Part shown: positions 19,708 through 28,552 of the stretch, piece by piece
How positions within the stretch are numbered: position 1 is the stretch's first letter
Layout of the letters: every line of letters starts with the position of its first letter
Assembly (NCBI RefSeq): GCF_016755875.1
Contig: NZ_BNED01000005.1
Coordinates: forward strand, 4,602,001 to 4,666,000
Origin: Streptomyces spororaveus
GTDB lineage: Bacteria; Actinomycetota; Actinomycetes; Streptomycetales; Streptomycetaceae
Reading direction: 5' to 3'
Length of the DNA stretch: 64,000 bases
Notes under the pieces: model-generated
What the model was told of the DNA's origin: nothing
What the model saw: only the letters and a program-made list of their open reading frames with translations
Databases searched by the model: none
Position numbers and translations under genes: made by a program

Positions 19708-21141
19708 TCAGGCCGGGTACGGGAGGAGCTGGGCGTCCACCTTCTCCCAGGCCGCCCGCAGCTGCGCCAGCCGGGCCGGTTCCGCGGCGGCCTTGTCGGC
19801 CTGTTCGCGGACGTCGCCGGCCAGGTCGAACAGCTGGTCCCTGCCCGCCTTGCCGCGGTAGTACTTCCAGTCCCCGCGGCGCAGCGCGCGCTCGCCCCGG
19901 ACCCGCCAGAAGAGGTCCCGCTCGGCGGGCTTCTCGCCGCGCAGCAGGTACCCGGCCAGGCTCACGCCGTCCAGCGGGTGGGCCCGGTCGGGCCGCGCCC
20001 CGGCCAGCTCCAGCAGCGTCGCCGTCCAGTCCGGGCTGAACACCGGTACGCGGCTGACCTGTCCGCCGTCCAGCCGGGCGGGCCAGCGCACGATGTTCGG
20101 CACCCGGATCCCGCCCTCCTGGAGGGAGGCCTTGTTGCCGGACAGCGGCCAGTTGTACGAGAAGCGCTCGCCGCCGTTGTCGCTGGAGAAGACCACGACG
20201 GTGTCCTCCTCCTGGCCGGAACGCTTCAGCGCCGCCAGCACCTTGCCGATCGAGCGGTCGAGGTCCTCGACCATCTCCTTGTACTTCTCGACCGAGCCGC
20301 CGTCCTGGTGCCACAGGGCGCGCCCGTCGCCCGCCTTGATCCGCCGGACGATCTCGGCGCTCTGCTCGGTGTCGCCGTCGGCGATCCACGGCCAGTGCGG
20401 GGTGGTGAAGTTGAGGTTCAGCAGCCACGGGCGGCCGTGGTGGTCGCGGGAGACGTACTCGCTCGCGCGCTCGGTGATGATCCGCGTGTAGTAGCGCAGG
20501 TCCTTGTACTCGGCGTCGCCCTCGTACAGGTCGTACTCGCCGCCCAGGCCCAGCTTGGAGTAGTACTCCAGGGCCCCGCCGAAGTTGCCGAAGAACTCGT
20601 CCCAGCCGGACCGGGTCGGGCTGTAGTCGGGCAGGTAGCCGGCGTGCCACTTGCCGATCAGGGCGGTGGCGTAGCCGGCCCCCTTCAGCAGCGAGGCCAG
20701 CGTCGGGTGCGCGGGGTCCAGGCCCACCGACTTGTCGGCGATCGGCTCGGCCAGCCCGCCCTCGGTACGGCCCGGGTAGCGCCCGGTGTAGAGGCTGAAG
20801 CGGGTCGGCGAGCAGGTCGCGGAGCCCGAGTAGGCGTCGGTGAACCGGACGCCCTGGCGGGCGAGGCGGTCCAGGTTCGGGGTCTTGATGTGCGGGGAGC
20901 CGTAGGAGGAGAGGTCGGCCCGGCCCAGGTCGTCGCCGAGGATGAACAGGATGTTCGGGCGGCGGGACGGCCGGGGCCGCGCGGCCCGGAACTCCCGTTC
21001 CTGAGGCGCGTTCTGCCCGTCGCCGGGGGCCGGGGCGGCGGCGGCCGGGGAGGCGCCCAGCCCCACCGCGGCGGCGGCCGCGCTCACGCCGACCGCGCCG
21101 CCGAAGGCGCGCCGGGACAGCTGGGGTTCGTACGAGGTCAC
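19708..21141 (-). CDS. Secreted sulfatase (Tat signal)
   Basis: 477 residues. The Tat-type signal peptide SRRAFGGAVGVSAAAAAVGLG points to export in folded form. The sulfatase core starts PNILFILGDDLG (metal-binding D70, D71) and holds the formylglycine motif CSPTR at 110-114, which fits CxPxR. GKWHAGYLPDY and FSSDNGGE supply further active-site residues. Arylsulfatase or N-sulfoglucosamine sulfohydrolase type; substrate unknown. GTG at 21141 is chosen because GGAG lies five bases upstream. Activity would need a formylglycine-generating enzyme encoded elsewhere. Confidence 0.92.
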   Translation of the reverse strand: MTSYEPQLSRRAFGGAVGVSAAAAAVGLGASPAAAAPAPGDGQNAPQEREFRAARPRPSRRPNILFILGDDLGRADLSSYGSPHIKTPNLDRLARQGVRFTDAYSGSATCSPTRFSLYTGRYPGRTEGGLAEPIADKSVGLDPAHPTLASLLKGAGYATALIGKWHAGYLPDYSPTRSGWDEFFGNFGGALEYYSKLGLGGEYDLYEGDAEYKDLRYYTRIITERASEYVSRDHHGRPWLLNLNFTTPHWPWIADGDTEQSAEIVRRIKAGDGRALWHQDGGSVEKYKEMVEDLDRSIGKVLAALKRSGQEEDTVVVFSSDNGGERFSYNWPLSGNKASLQEGGIRVPNIVRWPARLDGGQVSRVPVFSPDWTATLLELAGARPDRAHPLDGVSLAGYLLRGEKPAERDLFWRVRGERALRRGDWKYYRGKAGRDQLFDLAGDVREQADKAAAEPARLAQLRAAWEKVDAQLLPYPA

Positions 21142-21486
21142 AGGTACTCCAAGGCATGGCCCGGCGGCCCGCCCCCGGCGGCGCGGGACGGCGCGCGGCA
21201 CGGCGGGGCGGGCTCGGCCGGGGATCAGGCAGAAATCAGGCAGGAAACGGGAAAAGAAAGAACGAAAGCGGCGTGTGACTACGCAGAACAGCGACAGATG
21301 GCGCTCGCGACACGGACAAGGTCCACGTGCCGGCGCTCGACGAGGGTGACCGTTCGGTCACCGAGAGGCTGCATGGGGCGAGAGCCTGTACGAATGCCCA
21401 TGCGCCTGTCAACAAGGGCATTCCGGATACCGAGACGGAATGGATCGGTCACCCTCTGTGCTGTGACATTTCCCGGCCGTCCCCAA
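21142..21486. other. Gene-free divergent region between sulfatase and purF
   Basis: No coding potential seen on either strand. It contains a direct repeat ATCAGGCAG at 21224-21232 and 21235-21243 (11-base period, one helical turn), about 85-100 bases upstream of the sulfatase start. A regulator site is possible but nothing identifies the protein. Confidence 0.5.
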
Positions 21487-21516
21487 TTCGGACCAGTGGT
21501 CGATCTCGCCTACACT
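21487..21516 (+). promoter_or_regulatory. Candidate leaderless purF promoter with internal palindrome
   Basis: TTCGGA (21487-21492), spacer 18, TACACT (21511-21516), then exactly seven bases to the purF GTG. The spacer includes the perfect palindrome GACCA-G-TGGTC (21491-21501), a possible operator. GGGAG is present but only one base from the GTG, too close to act as a Shine-Dalgarno. Confidence 0.5.
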
Positions 21517-21523
21517 CGGGAGC

Positions 21524-23041
21524 GTGCCTCGTGGTGATGGACGACTCAACCACGACCTGCTCCCCGGCGAAAAGGGCCCCCAGGACGCTTGCGGCGTCTT
21601 CGGTGTCTGGGCTCCGGGTGAAGAGGTCGCCAAGCTCACCTACTTCGGACTGTATGCCCTGCAGCACCGTGGACAAGAGTCCGCGGGAATCGCTGTGAGC
21701 AACGGTTCCCAGATCCTCGTCTTCAAGGACATGGGCCTCGTTTCCCAGGTCTTCGACGAAACCTCTCTCGGCTCGCTCCAAGGTCATATCGCGGTCGGTC
21801 ACGCCCGCTATTCGACCACCGGGGCCTCCGTCTGGGAGAACGCCCAGCCGACCTTCCGTGCGACCGCCCACGGCTCCATTGCCCTGGGTCACAACGGCAA
21901 CCTGGTGAACACCGCCGAGCTTGCCGAGATGGTCGCCGACCTCCCCCGTCAGGACGGCCGTGCCACCCAGGTGGCCGCCACCAATGACACCGACCTGGTC
22001 ACCGCCCTCCTCGCCGGTCAGACCGACGACGAGGGCAAGCCCCTGACCATCGAGGAGTCGGCCGCCAAGGTCCTGCCTCAGGTCAAGGGCGCCTTCTCCC
22101 TCGTCTTCATGGACGAGGGGACCCTCTACACCGCCCGTGACCCGCAGGGCATCCGCCCGCTGGTCCTCGGCCGCCTGGAGCGCGGCTGGGTGGTCGCGAG
22201 TGAGACCGCCGCCCTCGACATCTGCGGCGCCAGCTTCGTCCGCGAGGTCGAGCCGGGCGAGCTCATCGCGATCGACGAGAACGGTCTGCGCACCTCTCGA
22301 TTCGCGGAAGCGAAGCCCAAGGGCTGTGTCTTCGAGTACGTCTACCTGGCGCGCCCGGACACCGACATCGCCGGCCGGAACGTCTACCTCTCGCGTGTCG
22401 AGATGGGCCGGCGCCTGGCCAAGGAAGCCCCGGTCGACGCCGACCTGGTGATAGCGACGCCGGAATCCGGCACGCCCGCCGCCGTCGGATACGCCGAGGC
22501 CAGCGGGATCCCGTACGGATCCGGCCTGGTCAAGAACGCCTACGTGGGCCGGACCTTCATCCAGCCCTCGCAGACGATCCGCCAGCTCGGCATCCGGCTC
22601 AAGCTCAACCCCCTCAAGGAAGTCATCCGGGGCAAGCGCCTGGTGGTCGTCGACGACTCGATCGTCCGCGGCAACACCCAGCGCGCCCTGGTCAAGATGC
22701 TCCGCGAGGCCGGCGCGGCGGAGGTCCACATCCGGATCTCCTCGCCGCCGGTGAAGTGGCCGTGCTTCTTCGGCATCGACTTCGCCACCCGGGCCGAGCT
22801 GATCGCCAACGGCATGACGGTCGACGAGATCGCCACGTCGCTGGGCGCGGACTCGCTCTCGTACATCTCGCTCGACGCGATGGTCGAGGCGACCACCATC
22901 CAGAAGCCCAACCTCTGCCGTGCCTGCTTCGACGGCGAGTACCCGATGGAGCTGCCCGACCCGCAGCTCCTGGGCAAGCAGCTGCTGGAGTCCGAGCTCG
23001 CGGGCGGCACGGACGCCGCCGACGCGCTCCGTCGCCCGTAG
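21524..23041 (+). CDS. purF: Amidophosphoribosyltransferase
   Basis: First committed enzyme of purine synthesis: transfers glutamine nitrogen to PRPP. 505 residues. The N-terminal nucleophile is Cys23 in DACGVFGVW after a 22-residue propeptide, as in the self-processing, iron-sulfur type. Candidate cluster ligands are Cys in KGCVFEYV, WPCFFGID and LCRACFDGEYP. The PRPP loop is VVVDDSIVRGNT near 375. The only in-frame start is GTG at 21524, seven bases after a -10-like element. purM follows 91 bases on. Confidence 0.97.
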   Translation: MPRGDGRLNHDLLPGEKGPQDACGVFGVWAPGEEVAKLTYFGLYALQHRGQESAGIAVSNGSQILVFKDMGLVSQVFDETSLGSLQGHIAVGHARYSTTGASVWENAQPTFRATAHGSIALGHNGNLVNTAELAEMVADLPRQDGRATQVAATNDTDLVTALLAGQTDDEGKPLTIEESAAKVLPQVKGAFSLVFMDEGTLYTARDPQGIRPLVLGRLERGWVVASETAALDICGASFVREVEPGELIAIDENGLRTSRFAEAKPKGCVFEYVYLARPDTDIAGRNVYLSRVEMGRRLAKEAPVDADLVIATPESGTPAAVGYAEASGIPYGSGLVKNAYVGRTFIQPSQTIRQLGIRLKLNPLKEVIRGKRLVVVDDSIVRGNTQRALVKMLREAGAAEVHIRISSPPVKWPCFFGIDFATRAELIANGMTVDEIATSLGADSLSYISLDAMVEATTIQKPNLCRACFDGEYPMELPDPQLLGKQLLESELAGGTDAADALRRP

Positions 23042-23132
23042 CCCTGGCTCAACCTGCGCCGGGCCCTGTCTTTGAGGCTTCTCCCAGGGCCCGGCACCAC
23101 ACGCAGTAACGACACGAAAGCTCTCTCCTGTC

Positions 23133-24203
23133 ATGACAGAGAAGACCACCGGTGCCAGCTACGCAGCCGCAGGCGTGGACATCGAAGCGGGCGACCGCGC
23201 CGTCGAGCTGATGAAGGAGTGGGTGAAGAAGACGCAGCGCCCCGAGGTCCTCGGCGGCCTCGGCGGCTTCGCCGGCCTCTTCGACGCCTCCGCCCTCAAG
23301 CGCTACGAGCGCCCGCTGCTCGCCTCGGCCACCGACGGCGTCGGCACCAAGGTGGACATCGCCCGCCAGCTCGGCGTCTACGACACCATCGGCCACGACC
23401 TGGTGGCGATGGTCATGGACGACATCGTCGTCTGCGGTGCCGAGCCGCTCTTCATGACCGACTACATCTGCGTCGGCAAGGTGCACCCCGAGCGTGTCGC
23501 GGCGATCGTCAAGGGCATCGCCGAGGGCTGTGTCCTCGCCGGCTGCGCCCTGGTCGGCGGCGAGACCGCCGAGCACCCGGGCCTGCTGGGCCCGGACGAC
23601 TTCGACGTGGCCGGTGCCGGAACGGGCGTCGTCGAGTACGACCGCCTGCTCGGCGCGGATCGCATCCGTACGGGTGACGCCGTCATCGCGATGGCTTCGT
23701 CCGGCCTTCACTCGAACGGGTACTCGCTGGTCCGCCACGTCCTCTTCGAGCGCGCGAAGATGTCGCTGGAGAGCCACGTGGAGGAGCTCGGCCGCACCCT
23801 CGGCGAGGAGCTCCTGGAGCCCACCAAGATCTACTCGCTGGACTGCATGGCCCTCACCCGTACGGCCGAGGTGCACGCCTACTCGCACATCACCGGTGGC
23901 GGCCTCGCGGCGAACCTGGCCCGGGTCATCCCGGACCACCTGCACGCGACGGTCGACCGTTCGACCTGGGCCCCGGGCGCCATCTTCGACCTGGTCGGCA
24001 AGGCCGGCCAGGTGGAGCAGCTGGAGCTGGAGAAGACCCTGAACATGGGCGTCGGCATGATGGCCGTCGTTCCGCAGGAGTCGGTGGAGGTCGCGCTGAC
24101 CGCGCTGGCCGACCGGGGTGTCGACGCGTGGGTCGCGGGAGAGATCCTGGACCGCGGCGACCACGCCGAGGGCGCCACCATGACCGGTTCCTACGCGAGC
24201 TGA
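23133..24203 (+). CDS. purM: AIR synthetase (phosphoribosylformylglycinamidine cyclo-ligase)
   Basis: Closes the imidazole ring: FGAM to AIR with ATP, the step after PurSQL. 356 residues, normal length. Motifs: SYAAAGVDIEAGDRAVELM at the start, ATDGVGTKVDIAR near 65, VGGETAEHPGL near 145 and SHITGGGLAANLAR near 250. Same direction as purF, probably co-transcribed, and followed by a U-tailed terminator. Confidence 0.97.
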   Translation: MTEKTTGASYAAAGVDIEAGDRAVELMKEWVKKTQRPEVLGGLGGFAGLFDASALKRYERPLLASATDGVGTKVDIARQLGVYDTIGHDLVAMVMDDIVVCGAEPLFMTDYICVGKVHPERVAAIVKGIAEGCVLAGCALVGGETAEHPGLLGPDDFDVAGAGTGVVEYDRLLGADRIRTGDAVIAMASSGLHSNGYSLVRHVLFERAKMSLESHVEELGRTLGEELLEPTKIYSLDCMALTRTAEVHAYSHITGGGLAANLARVIPDHLHATVDRSTWAPGAIFDLVGKAGQVEQLELEKTLNMGVGMMAVVPQESVEVALTALADRGVDAWVAGEILDRGDHAEGATMTGSYAS

Positions 24204-24209
24204 GCAGCA

Positions 24210-24256
24210 CTGAAACCCGGCCCGGGGCGATGCCCTGGACCGGGTTTCAGTCTTTT
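24210..24256. terminator. Terminator between purM and the DUF3073 gene
   Basis: CTGAAACCCGG at 24210-24220 pairs with CCGGGTTTCAG at 24240-24250, followed by TCTTTTG. The stem can also serve the converging minus-strand gene. Confidence 0.85.
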
Positions 24257-24282
24257 GTCTGTCGTGCAGACGCCTCAGGGCG

Positions 24283-24546
24283 TCAAGCGCCGCGACGCTG
24301 TGACGACGGCCCGGACTCTTCGTCCTCGTCGTCGTCATCCCTGTTGTAGAGGTCCGCGTACCGAGCGTACGGGTCGTCCTCGTCCAGTTCGTCGTCGTCT
24401 ACCTCGACCGGCTCGCTGACAGGCAGCGGTTCCACGGTCGATGCGCCCAGCTCGTTGGCCAGACGCGAGAGGTCAGTCCCGCCGCTGCTGTACTTCAGCT
24501 GGCGGGCGACCTTCGTCTGCTTGGCCTTTGCCCGGCCGCGCCCCAT
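24283..24546 (-). CDS. Small DUF3073 protein
   Basis: 87 residues. The basic N-terminus GRGRAKAKQTKVARQLKYSS matches the DUF3073 family, conserved through actinobacteria and without a known function. The C-terminal half is very acidic (VEVDDDELDEDDP, DDDDEDEESG). This basic-head, acidic-tail layout suggests binding to nucleic acid or a basic protein, as inference only. The ATG at 24546 is preceded by GAGGGGG. It faces purM across a shared terminator. Confidence 0.92.
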   Translation of the reverse strand: MGRGRAKAKQTKVARQLKYSSGGTDLSRLANELGASTVEPLPVSEPVEVDDDELDEDDPYARYADLYNRDDDDEDEESGPSSQRRGA

Positions 24547-24836
24547 GGCTCGACCCCCTCGGTGACGGGGCTCGACGGCCCCAGAGTCTGACACGCGTTC
24601 ATGGTTCGGAGCGGGCTCTCCGTGGAGAGACCGTCCGTAGGGGTTTAACGGTACCTGCTTCCGCGGCCATACGGTACGCCGCCCGCATGACGCGCCCCGG
24701 TGCAGAACCAACAAGGCGCCCCGTCCTCGCTGGTCAGCTGCGATTTTAACCTTTTCCTGGCGGGCGACCCGCCGAAGTGCAGTGAGTTCCGTCTCGCCGC
24801 ACCCCGGCGGGCGTGCCCAAGGGCCCCGGGAAGGGC

Positions 24837-25931
24837 TCAGACCGCGCGCGCGGCGCGGCCGTCGGCCATCCGCTGCTCGGCGATCCGGTCGGCCGCGGCG
24901 GCCGGCGGGATGCCATCGGCCTTCGCGCGAGCAAAGATCTCCAGCGTGGTGTCGAAGATCTTCGTGGCCTTGGCCTTGCAGCGGTCGAAGTCGAAGCCGC
25001 GCAGCTCGTCGGCGACCTGGATGACACCGCCCGCGTTGACCACGTAGTCCGGGGCGTAGAGGATCCCGCGGTCCGAGAGGTCCTTCTCGATGCCCGGGTG
25101 GGCGAGCTGGTTGTTCGCCGCGCCGCAGACGATCGTCGCGGTGAGCGCCGGGACGGTCTCGTCGTTCAGGGCGCCGCCGAGCGCGCAGGGGGCGTAGATG
25201 TCCAGGCCCTCGGTGCGGATCAGCGCGTCCGTGTCGGCGACCGCCGTGACCTTGCCCGGGTGCTTGTCGAGGATGCGCTGCACCGACTCCTGGCGGACGT
25301 CCGTGATCACGACCTCGGCGCCGTCCTCCAGCAGGTGCTCGACCAGGTAGTGGCCGACCTTGCCGACACCGGCCACGCCGACCTTGCGGCCGCGCAGGGT
25401 CGGGTCGCCCCACAGGTGCTGGGCGCTGGCGCGCATGCCCTGGAAGACACCGAAGGCGGTGAGGACCGAGGAGTCGCCCGCGCCGCCGTTCTCGGGGGAG
25501 CGGCCGGTCGCCCAGCGGGTCTCGCGGGCCACGACGTCCATGTCGGCCACATAGGTGCCGACGTCGCAGGCGGTCACGTAGCGGCCGCCGAGGGACTCCA
25601 CGAACCGGCCGTAGGCCTCGAGCAGTTCCTCGCTCTTGAGGACGTCCGGGTCGCCGATGATCACGGCCTTGCCGCCGCCGAGGTCGAGACCGGCGAGGGC
25701 GTTCTTGTACGACATGCCGCGCGAGAGGTTCAGCGCGTCGAGGACGGCCTCCTCGTCGGAGGCGTACGCGTGGAAGCGCGTACCGCCGAGGGCGGGGCCC
25801 AGGGCGGTGGAGTGGATGGCGATGACGGCCTTCAGGCCGGTGGCGCGGTCCTGGCACAGCACGACTTGCTCGTGGCCGCCCTGTTCCGAACGGAACAGGG
25901 TGTGCAGGACGCCGTCGGTCATTTCGGTCAC
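24837..25931 (-). CDS. vdh: Valine dehydrogenase (Glu/Leu/Phe/Val dehydrogenase family)
   Basis: NAD-dependent oxidative deamination of branched-chain amino acids, which feeds acyl-CoA precursors for fatty acids and polyketides in Streptomyces. About 364 residues, as I recall for S. coelicolor Vdh. Substrate and catalytic region: [35 protein letters not shown] (catalytic Lys). The Rossmann fold is [18 protein letters not shown] near 175, then CGAANNQLA and [17 protein letters not shown] chose GTG at 25931 because GGGAG lies eight bases before it; an ATG at 25946 would add five residues but has no Shine-Dalgarno. Confidence 0.94.
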   Translation of the reverse strand: MTEMTDGVLHTLFRSEQGGHEQVVLCQDRATGLKAVIAIHSTALGPALGGTRFHAYASDEEAVLDALNLSRGMSYKNALAGLDLGGGKAVIIGDPDVLKSEELLEAYGRFVESLGGRYVTACDVGTYVADMDVVARETRWATGRSPENGGAGDSSVLTAFGVFQGMRASAQHLWGDPTLRGRKVGVAGVGKVGHYLVEHLLEDGAEVVITDVRQESVQRILDKHPGKVTAVADTDALIRTEGLDIYAPCALGGALNDETVPALTATIVCGAANNQLAHPGIEKDLSDRGILYAPDYVVNAGGVIQVADELRGFDFDRCKAKATKIFDTTLEIFARAKADGIPPAAAADRIAEQRMADGRAARAV

Positions 25932-26125
25932 GGTGGTGACTCCCATGGAAGAGATGCGGCGGAAAGACGCCCGCCCTGCGGGTGGGGGAGGGCGTGCTGG
26001 GAGCAGAGTAAGACCTGTGGGCCGTGCGTAGGTGACCTGTCCGAGGATCGAAACACTCCCGTGGCGCGAGGGGGCGGGAGCGCCCCGGAGGTGAACCCGG
26101 CGCCGCGGCAGGGCAGTACGAGAGC

Positions 26126-26980
26126 GTGAGCGAATCCTCCGATCTCCCGCTGCCGTCCGCGCGCTCGGCGCCGACCGTCCCGTACGCCTCCTACCTGCGC
26201 GTGTACGAGCCCTTGGCGGCCTTCGCCGAGCCCGAGCGCACGCACTGGGCCGACTACGCCCGGCGCGGCGCGACCCCGACCGCCCAGGACGAACTTCGCC
26301 GTTCGCTGTCGGACTTGGTGCGGGTCCCGGTGGTGGCGGTGCCGGCCCACGAGAGCGCGGACGCCTTCACGGCGGTGGTCGACGGGGTGCTGCTGGTCTG
26401 CCCGTGGCGCACCCGGCTCCGCGGCTGGCTGGCCCTCCAGGAGCTCGTCGAGTGGTTCCCGGGCCCGGTGCTCGACGCGGCGCTCCCGCCGTCCGCGCGC
26501 CGGCAGGCCGCCGAGGACTACGAGAGCTGGCGCGAACGGAACCCGGACGCGCGCCCCTGGATCCGCACCGGGGTGTGGCAGGTCCCGCTGCGCTGGTTCG
26601 TGCTGGTGGCGGACGGGGAGCGGGACCACGTGCCGGGCGAGCGGCTGCGCTACCGCACACCGATGGTGCAGGCCCGGCGGCGGCTCGCCCGGGCGCTGCG
26701 GACCCTGCGCGACGCGGAGGGGTACGGGATGCTCGCCGACGGGCTGGTGGAGGTGGGGAGCTGGCTGGAGGAGTTCCATCCGCGCTCGATGGTCGAGCTG
26801 GACTACGGCGGGCTGCTGCACGCGCTGCCCGCGGAGCGGCTGGCGGCGGACCGCTCGGCCGCGGACCTGGCGGCGGGCATCGCGGCCCTGCGGGCCGGGG
26901 ACGCGGAGGGCGCGGCCGAGGTGTACGAGGGGCTGGCGGAGCGGTGGCGGACGGTCCGGGAGCGGCTTTTTGCTAATTAG
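26126..26980 (+). CDS. Conserved protein of unknown function upstream of bldC
   Basis: 284 residues, soluble, Trp- and Arg-rich, no motif that I recognise. Notable blocks: [22 protein letters not shown] at the start, [29 protein letters not shown] in the middle, and [15 protein letters not shown] followed by an Ala-rich helical end. From memory, a homologue occupies this place beside bldC in other Streptomyces. It diverges from vdh (intergenic 194 bases). The GTG start has no strong Shine-Dalgarno. Function unknown. Confidence 0.85.
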   Translation: MSESSDLPLPSARSAPTVPYASYLRVYEPLAAFAEPERTHWADYARRGATPTAQDELRRSLSDLVRVPVVAVPAHESADAFTAVVDGVLLVCPWRTRLRGWLALQELVEWFPGPVLDAALPPSARRQAAEDYESWRERNPDARPWIRTGVWQVPLRWFVLVADGERDHVPGERLRYRTPMVQARRRLARALRTLRDAEGYGMLADGLVEVGSWLEEFHPRSMVELDYGGLLHALPAERLAADRSAADLAAGIAALRAGDAEGAAEVYEGLAERWRTVRERLFAN

Positions 26981-27454
26981 GCCGAAAGGGGCCTGTGTGG
27001 CCGGTTTCACCCAAGAGGGTCCCGTACGTATCGTCCGGTATCGGTCGATCAGTCAATACTGGCTGATCAGAGGCCTGATCGTGGCATTTGGGACGTAGTA
27101 CCAGGACCTACGTCCCGATACGGGCCATTGGCCCAAGCGTGACGGACCGCACTAACTACACCCTTGCGCCCTTCCCCTACCCTCGTGCCAAAATAGGACA
27201 AGGAGTCCGGGGAGGGTTCCTTCCGCCCAACTAAGGGCGGAATGCTCGGCATTGCACTCTACGGGGGGTCTGACGACTCCTGATCGCTCTGTGACTGATC
27301 GTCACAGTGGGGTGACTGTCCGTTATGGGACGGTCCATCGGCTTCCGCCGCTGATGAACACCTCGGAGGGCAATTCCGTCGGTTTGGCCGTCGAGGCTGG
27401 ACGGATGGTGTAGTTGTAGTGCCGAGGACAAGCCGTTCGTCCTATAACCGACTC
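26981..27454. other. Long gene-free region upstream of bldC
   Basis: No credible coding sequence. Less GC-rich than its surroundings, with short AT-rich islands (AGTCAATACTGGCTGATCAG; AATTCCGTCGGTTT). TATAAC at 27443-27448 could be a -10 for bldC, but no -35 at proper spacing was found. The size suggests several regulator sites. Confidence 0.5.
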
Positions 27455-27530
27455 GGCCCGCGTATGTCCATTTCGGGCAACGCGGGCCAAGGTGCAGAAT
27501 TTAGAGGAAAGAACCGAGATGGTTCGGTTC
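27455..27530 (+). promoter_or_regulatory. Structured bldC leader
   Basis: GGCCCGCG at 27455-27462 pairs perfectly with CGCGGGCC at 27481-27488. Then GAACC (27511-27515) can pair with GGTTC (27521-27525), or alternatively ACCGA with TCGGT. The second stem ends close to the ribosome-binding GAGGAGG at about 27534-27540, so it could affect initiation if transcribed. Confidence 0.45.
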
Positions 27531-27547
27531 TCCCGAGGAGGCCGCTC

Positions 27548-27754
27548 ATGACCGCTCGCACCCCTGATGCCGAGCCGCTGCTGACCCCGGCTGAGGTTGC
27601 CACGATGTTCCGCGTGGACCCGAAGACGGTCACCCGCTGGGCCAAGGCTGGCAAGCTCACGTCCATCCGCACCCTGGGTGGACACCGCCGGTACCGCGAG
27701 GCCGAGGTTCGCGCACTGCTCGCGGGAATTCCGCAGCAGCGCAGCGAGGCCTGA
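27548..27754 (+). CDS. bldC: Developmental regulator BldC (MerR-like)
   Basis: 68 residues, essentially a single MerR-type winged helix-turn-helix: LLTPAEVATMFRVDPKTVTRW, then the wing IRTLGGHRRY. BldC lacks the MerR dimerisation coil and binds DNA cooperatively in a head-to-tail array; it holds back the switch to sporulation in Streptomyces. ATG at 27548 follows a strong GAGGAGG. It is monocistronic, with a perfect terminator downstream and a long, structured upstream region. Confidence 0.98.
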   Translation: MTARTPDAEPLLTPAEVATMFRVDPKTVTRWAKAGKLTSIRTLGGHRRYREAEVRALLAGIPQQRSEA

Positions 27755-27830
27755 GGTCGCGTTAACACCCCGCTTTAACGGGTTTATCGGGTCCCCCAAT
27801 CCGATGAAACCTACATAGCTTCATACGGCC

Positions 27831-27900
27831 GGACCTGCCCCAACAGGTCCCATGCCGTGCGATCGCGCTGGACTCCGCCGGGTCCAGCGCGATCTTTTTT
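27831..27900 (+). terminator. Rho-independent terminator of bldC
   Basis: GATCGCGCTGGAC at 27861-27873 pairs perfectly with GTCCAGCGCGATC at 27882-27894, followed by TTTTTT at 27895-27900: a textbook terminator, rare in this genome type. A smaller hairpin GGACCTG/CAGGTCC at 27831-27850 precedes it. Confidence 0.97.
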
Positions 27901-28352
27901 ATGCCCAGGTCAGGGCGGGTCTCGGATGCGCGCGGGGGCACCGGCGGAGTAGGTGCCATTGCACATATTCTATCGAGCGGGCGTATGGGTGCGATAAAAG
28001 TATGAGTCTCAAAAACTCATGCGGTGACTCCCGTCACAGATGATCACTCTTGTATATCCGGTAATGCACCCCGTAAAGGGGACGGGCATCGCGGGGCACC
28101 TCATGCGAACGGGGGATTCCGGCCCGCGGTCGGCGCGTGGGCGCGCGGACCGGCACCGGACTGCCCCGCGGAGGACCGGGACGTGCTCGTGGGCGGCCCG
28201 CGGGTGGCGCGTAGGCGGCCCGGAAGCGTTCACGGGTGACCGGGGCGCTCTACGGGCCCCATGAGCCCCACGCACGCGCAGCGGGGGCCCGGGTGGCCCC
28301 GGCGGTCCCGGGCGGCCCCCAAGGCCGCCGACGCGCCGGGACCCGCCAACGC
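27901..28352. other. Gene-free stretch between bldC and tRNA-Asp
   Basis: No protein gene is credible. Its left part (about 27950-28070) is unusually AT-rich for this genome and carries two tandem hairpins: ATGAGT/ACTCAT (28002-28020, loop 7) and GTGAC/GTCAC (28024-28037, loop 4). The right part is ordinary very GC-rich sequence. An undetected small RNA or protein-binding region is possible. Confidence 0.5.
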
Positions 28353-28390
28353 GTCAGGGCCCGCATCCCCAGAGGGATACGGGCCCTGAC
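28353..28390 (-). terminator. Terminator after tRNA-Asp copy 1
   Basis: GTCAGGGCCCGCATCCC at 28353-28369 pairs with GGGATACGGGCCCTGAC at 28374-28390 with one C/A mismatch and a four-base loop. It lies directly beyond the 3' end of the minus-strand tRNA-Asp. Confidence 0.85.
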
Positions 28391-28397
28391 GTTTCTG

Positions 28398-28471
28398 CGA
28401 ACCTGACGGGACTTGAACCCGCGACCTCCACCTTGACAGGGTGGCGAGCTAACCAACTGCTCCACAGGTCC
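28398..28471 (-). tRNA. tRNA-Asp (anticodon GTC), copy 1
   Basis: The minus strand starts GGACCTG and closes with CAGGTTC plus G discriminator. The anticodon arm CCACCCTGTCAAGGTGG gives GTC (aspartate). It is identical to the copy at 34818 except for a swapped third acceptor pair (A-U here, U-A there). CCA not encoded. Confidence 0.96.
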
Positions 28472-28504
28472 TAGATTTGCGGCCGCTCGGCGGCTGCGAA
28501 TCAG

Positions 28505-28535
28505 ACTGTACCGCAGCTCAGGGGGTGCAGTCGAA
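28505..28535 (-). promoter_or_regulatory. Candidate promoter of tRNA-Asp copy 1
   Basis: On the minus strand TTCGAC (28530-28535) and TACAGT (28505-28510) with a 19-base spacer, 33 bases before the tRNA. The -10 fits well; the -35 is weak. Confidence 0.4.
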
Positions 28536-28552
28536 CCGGACCGGGGCGACGG

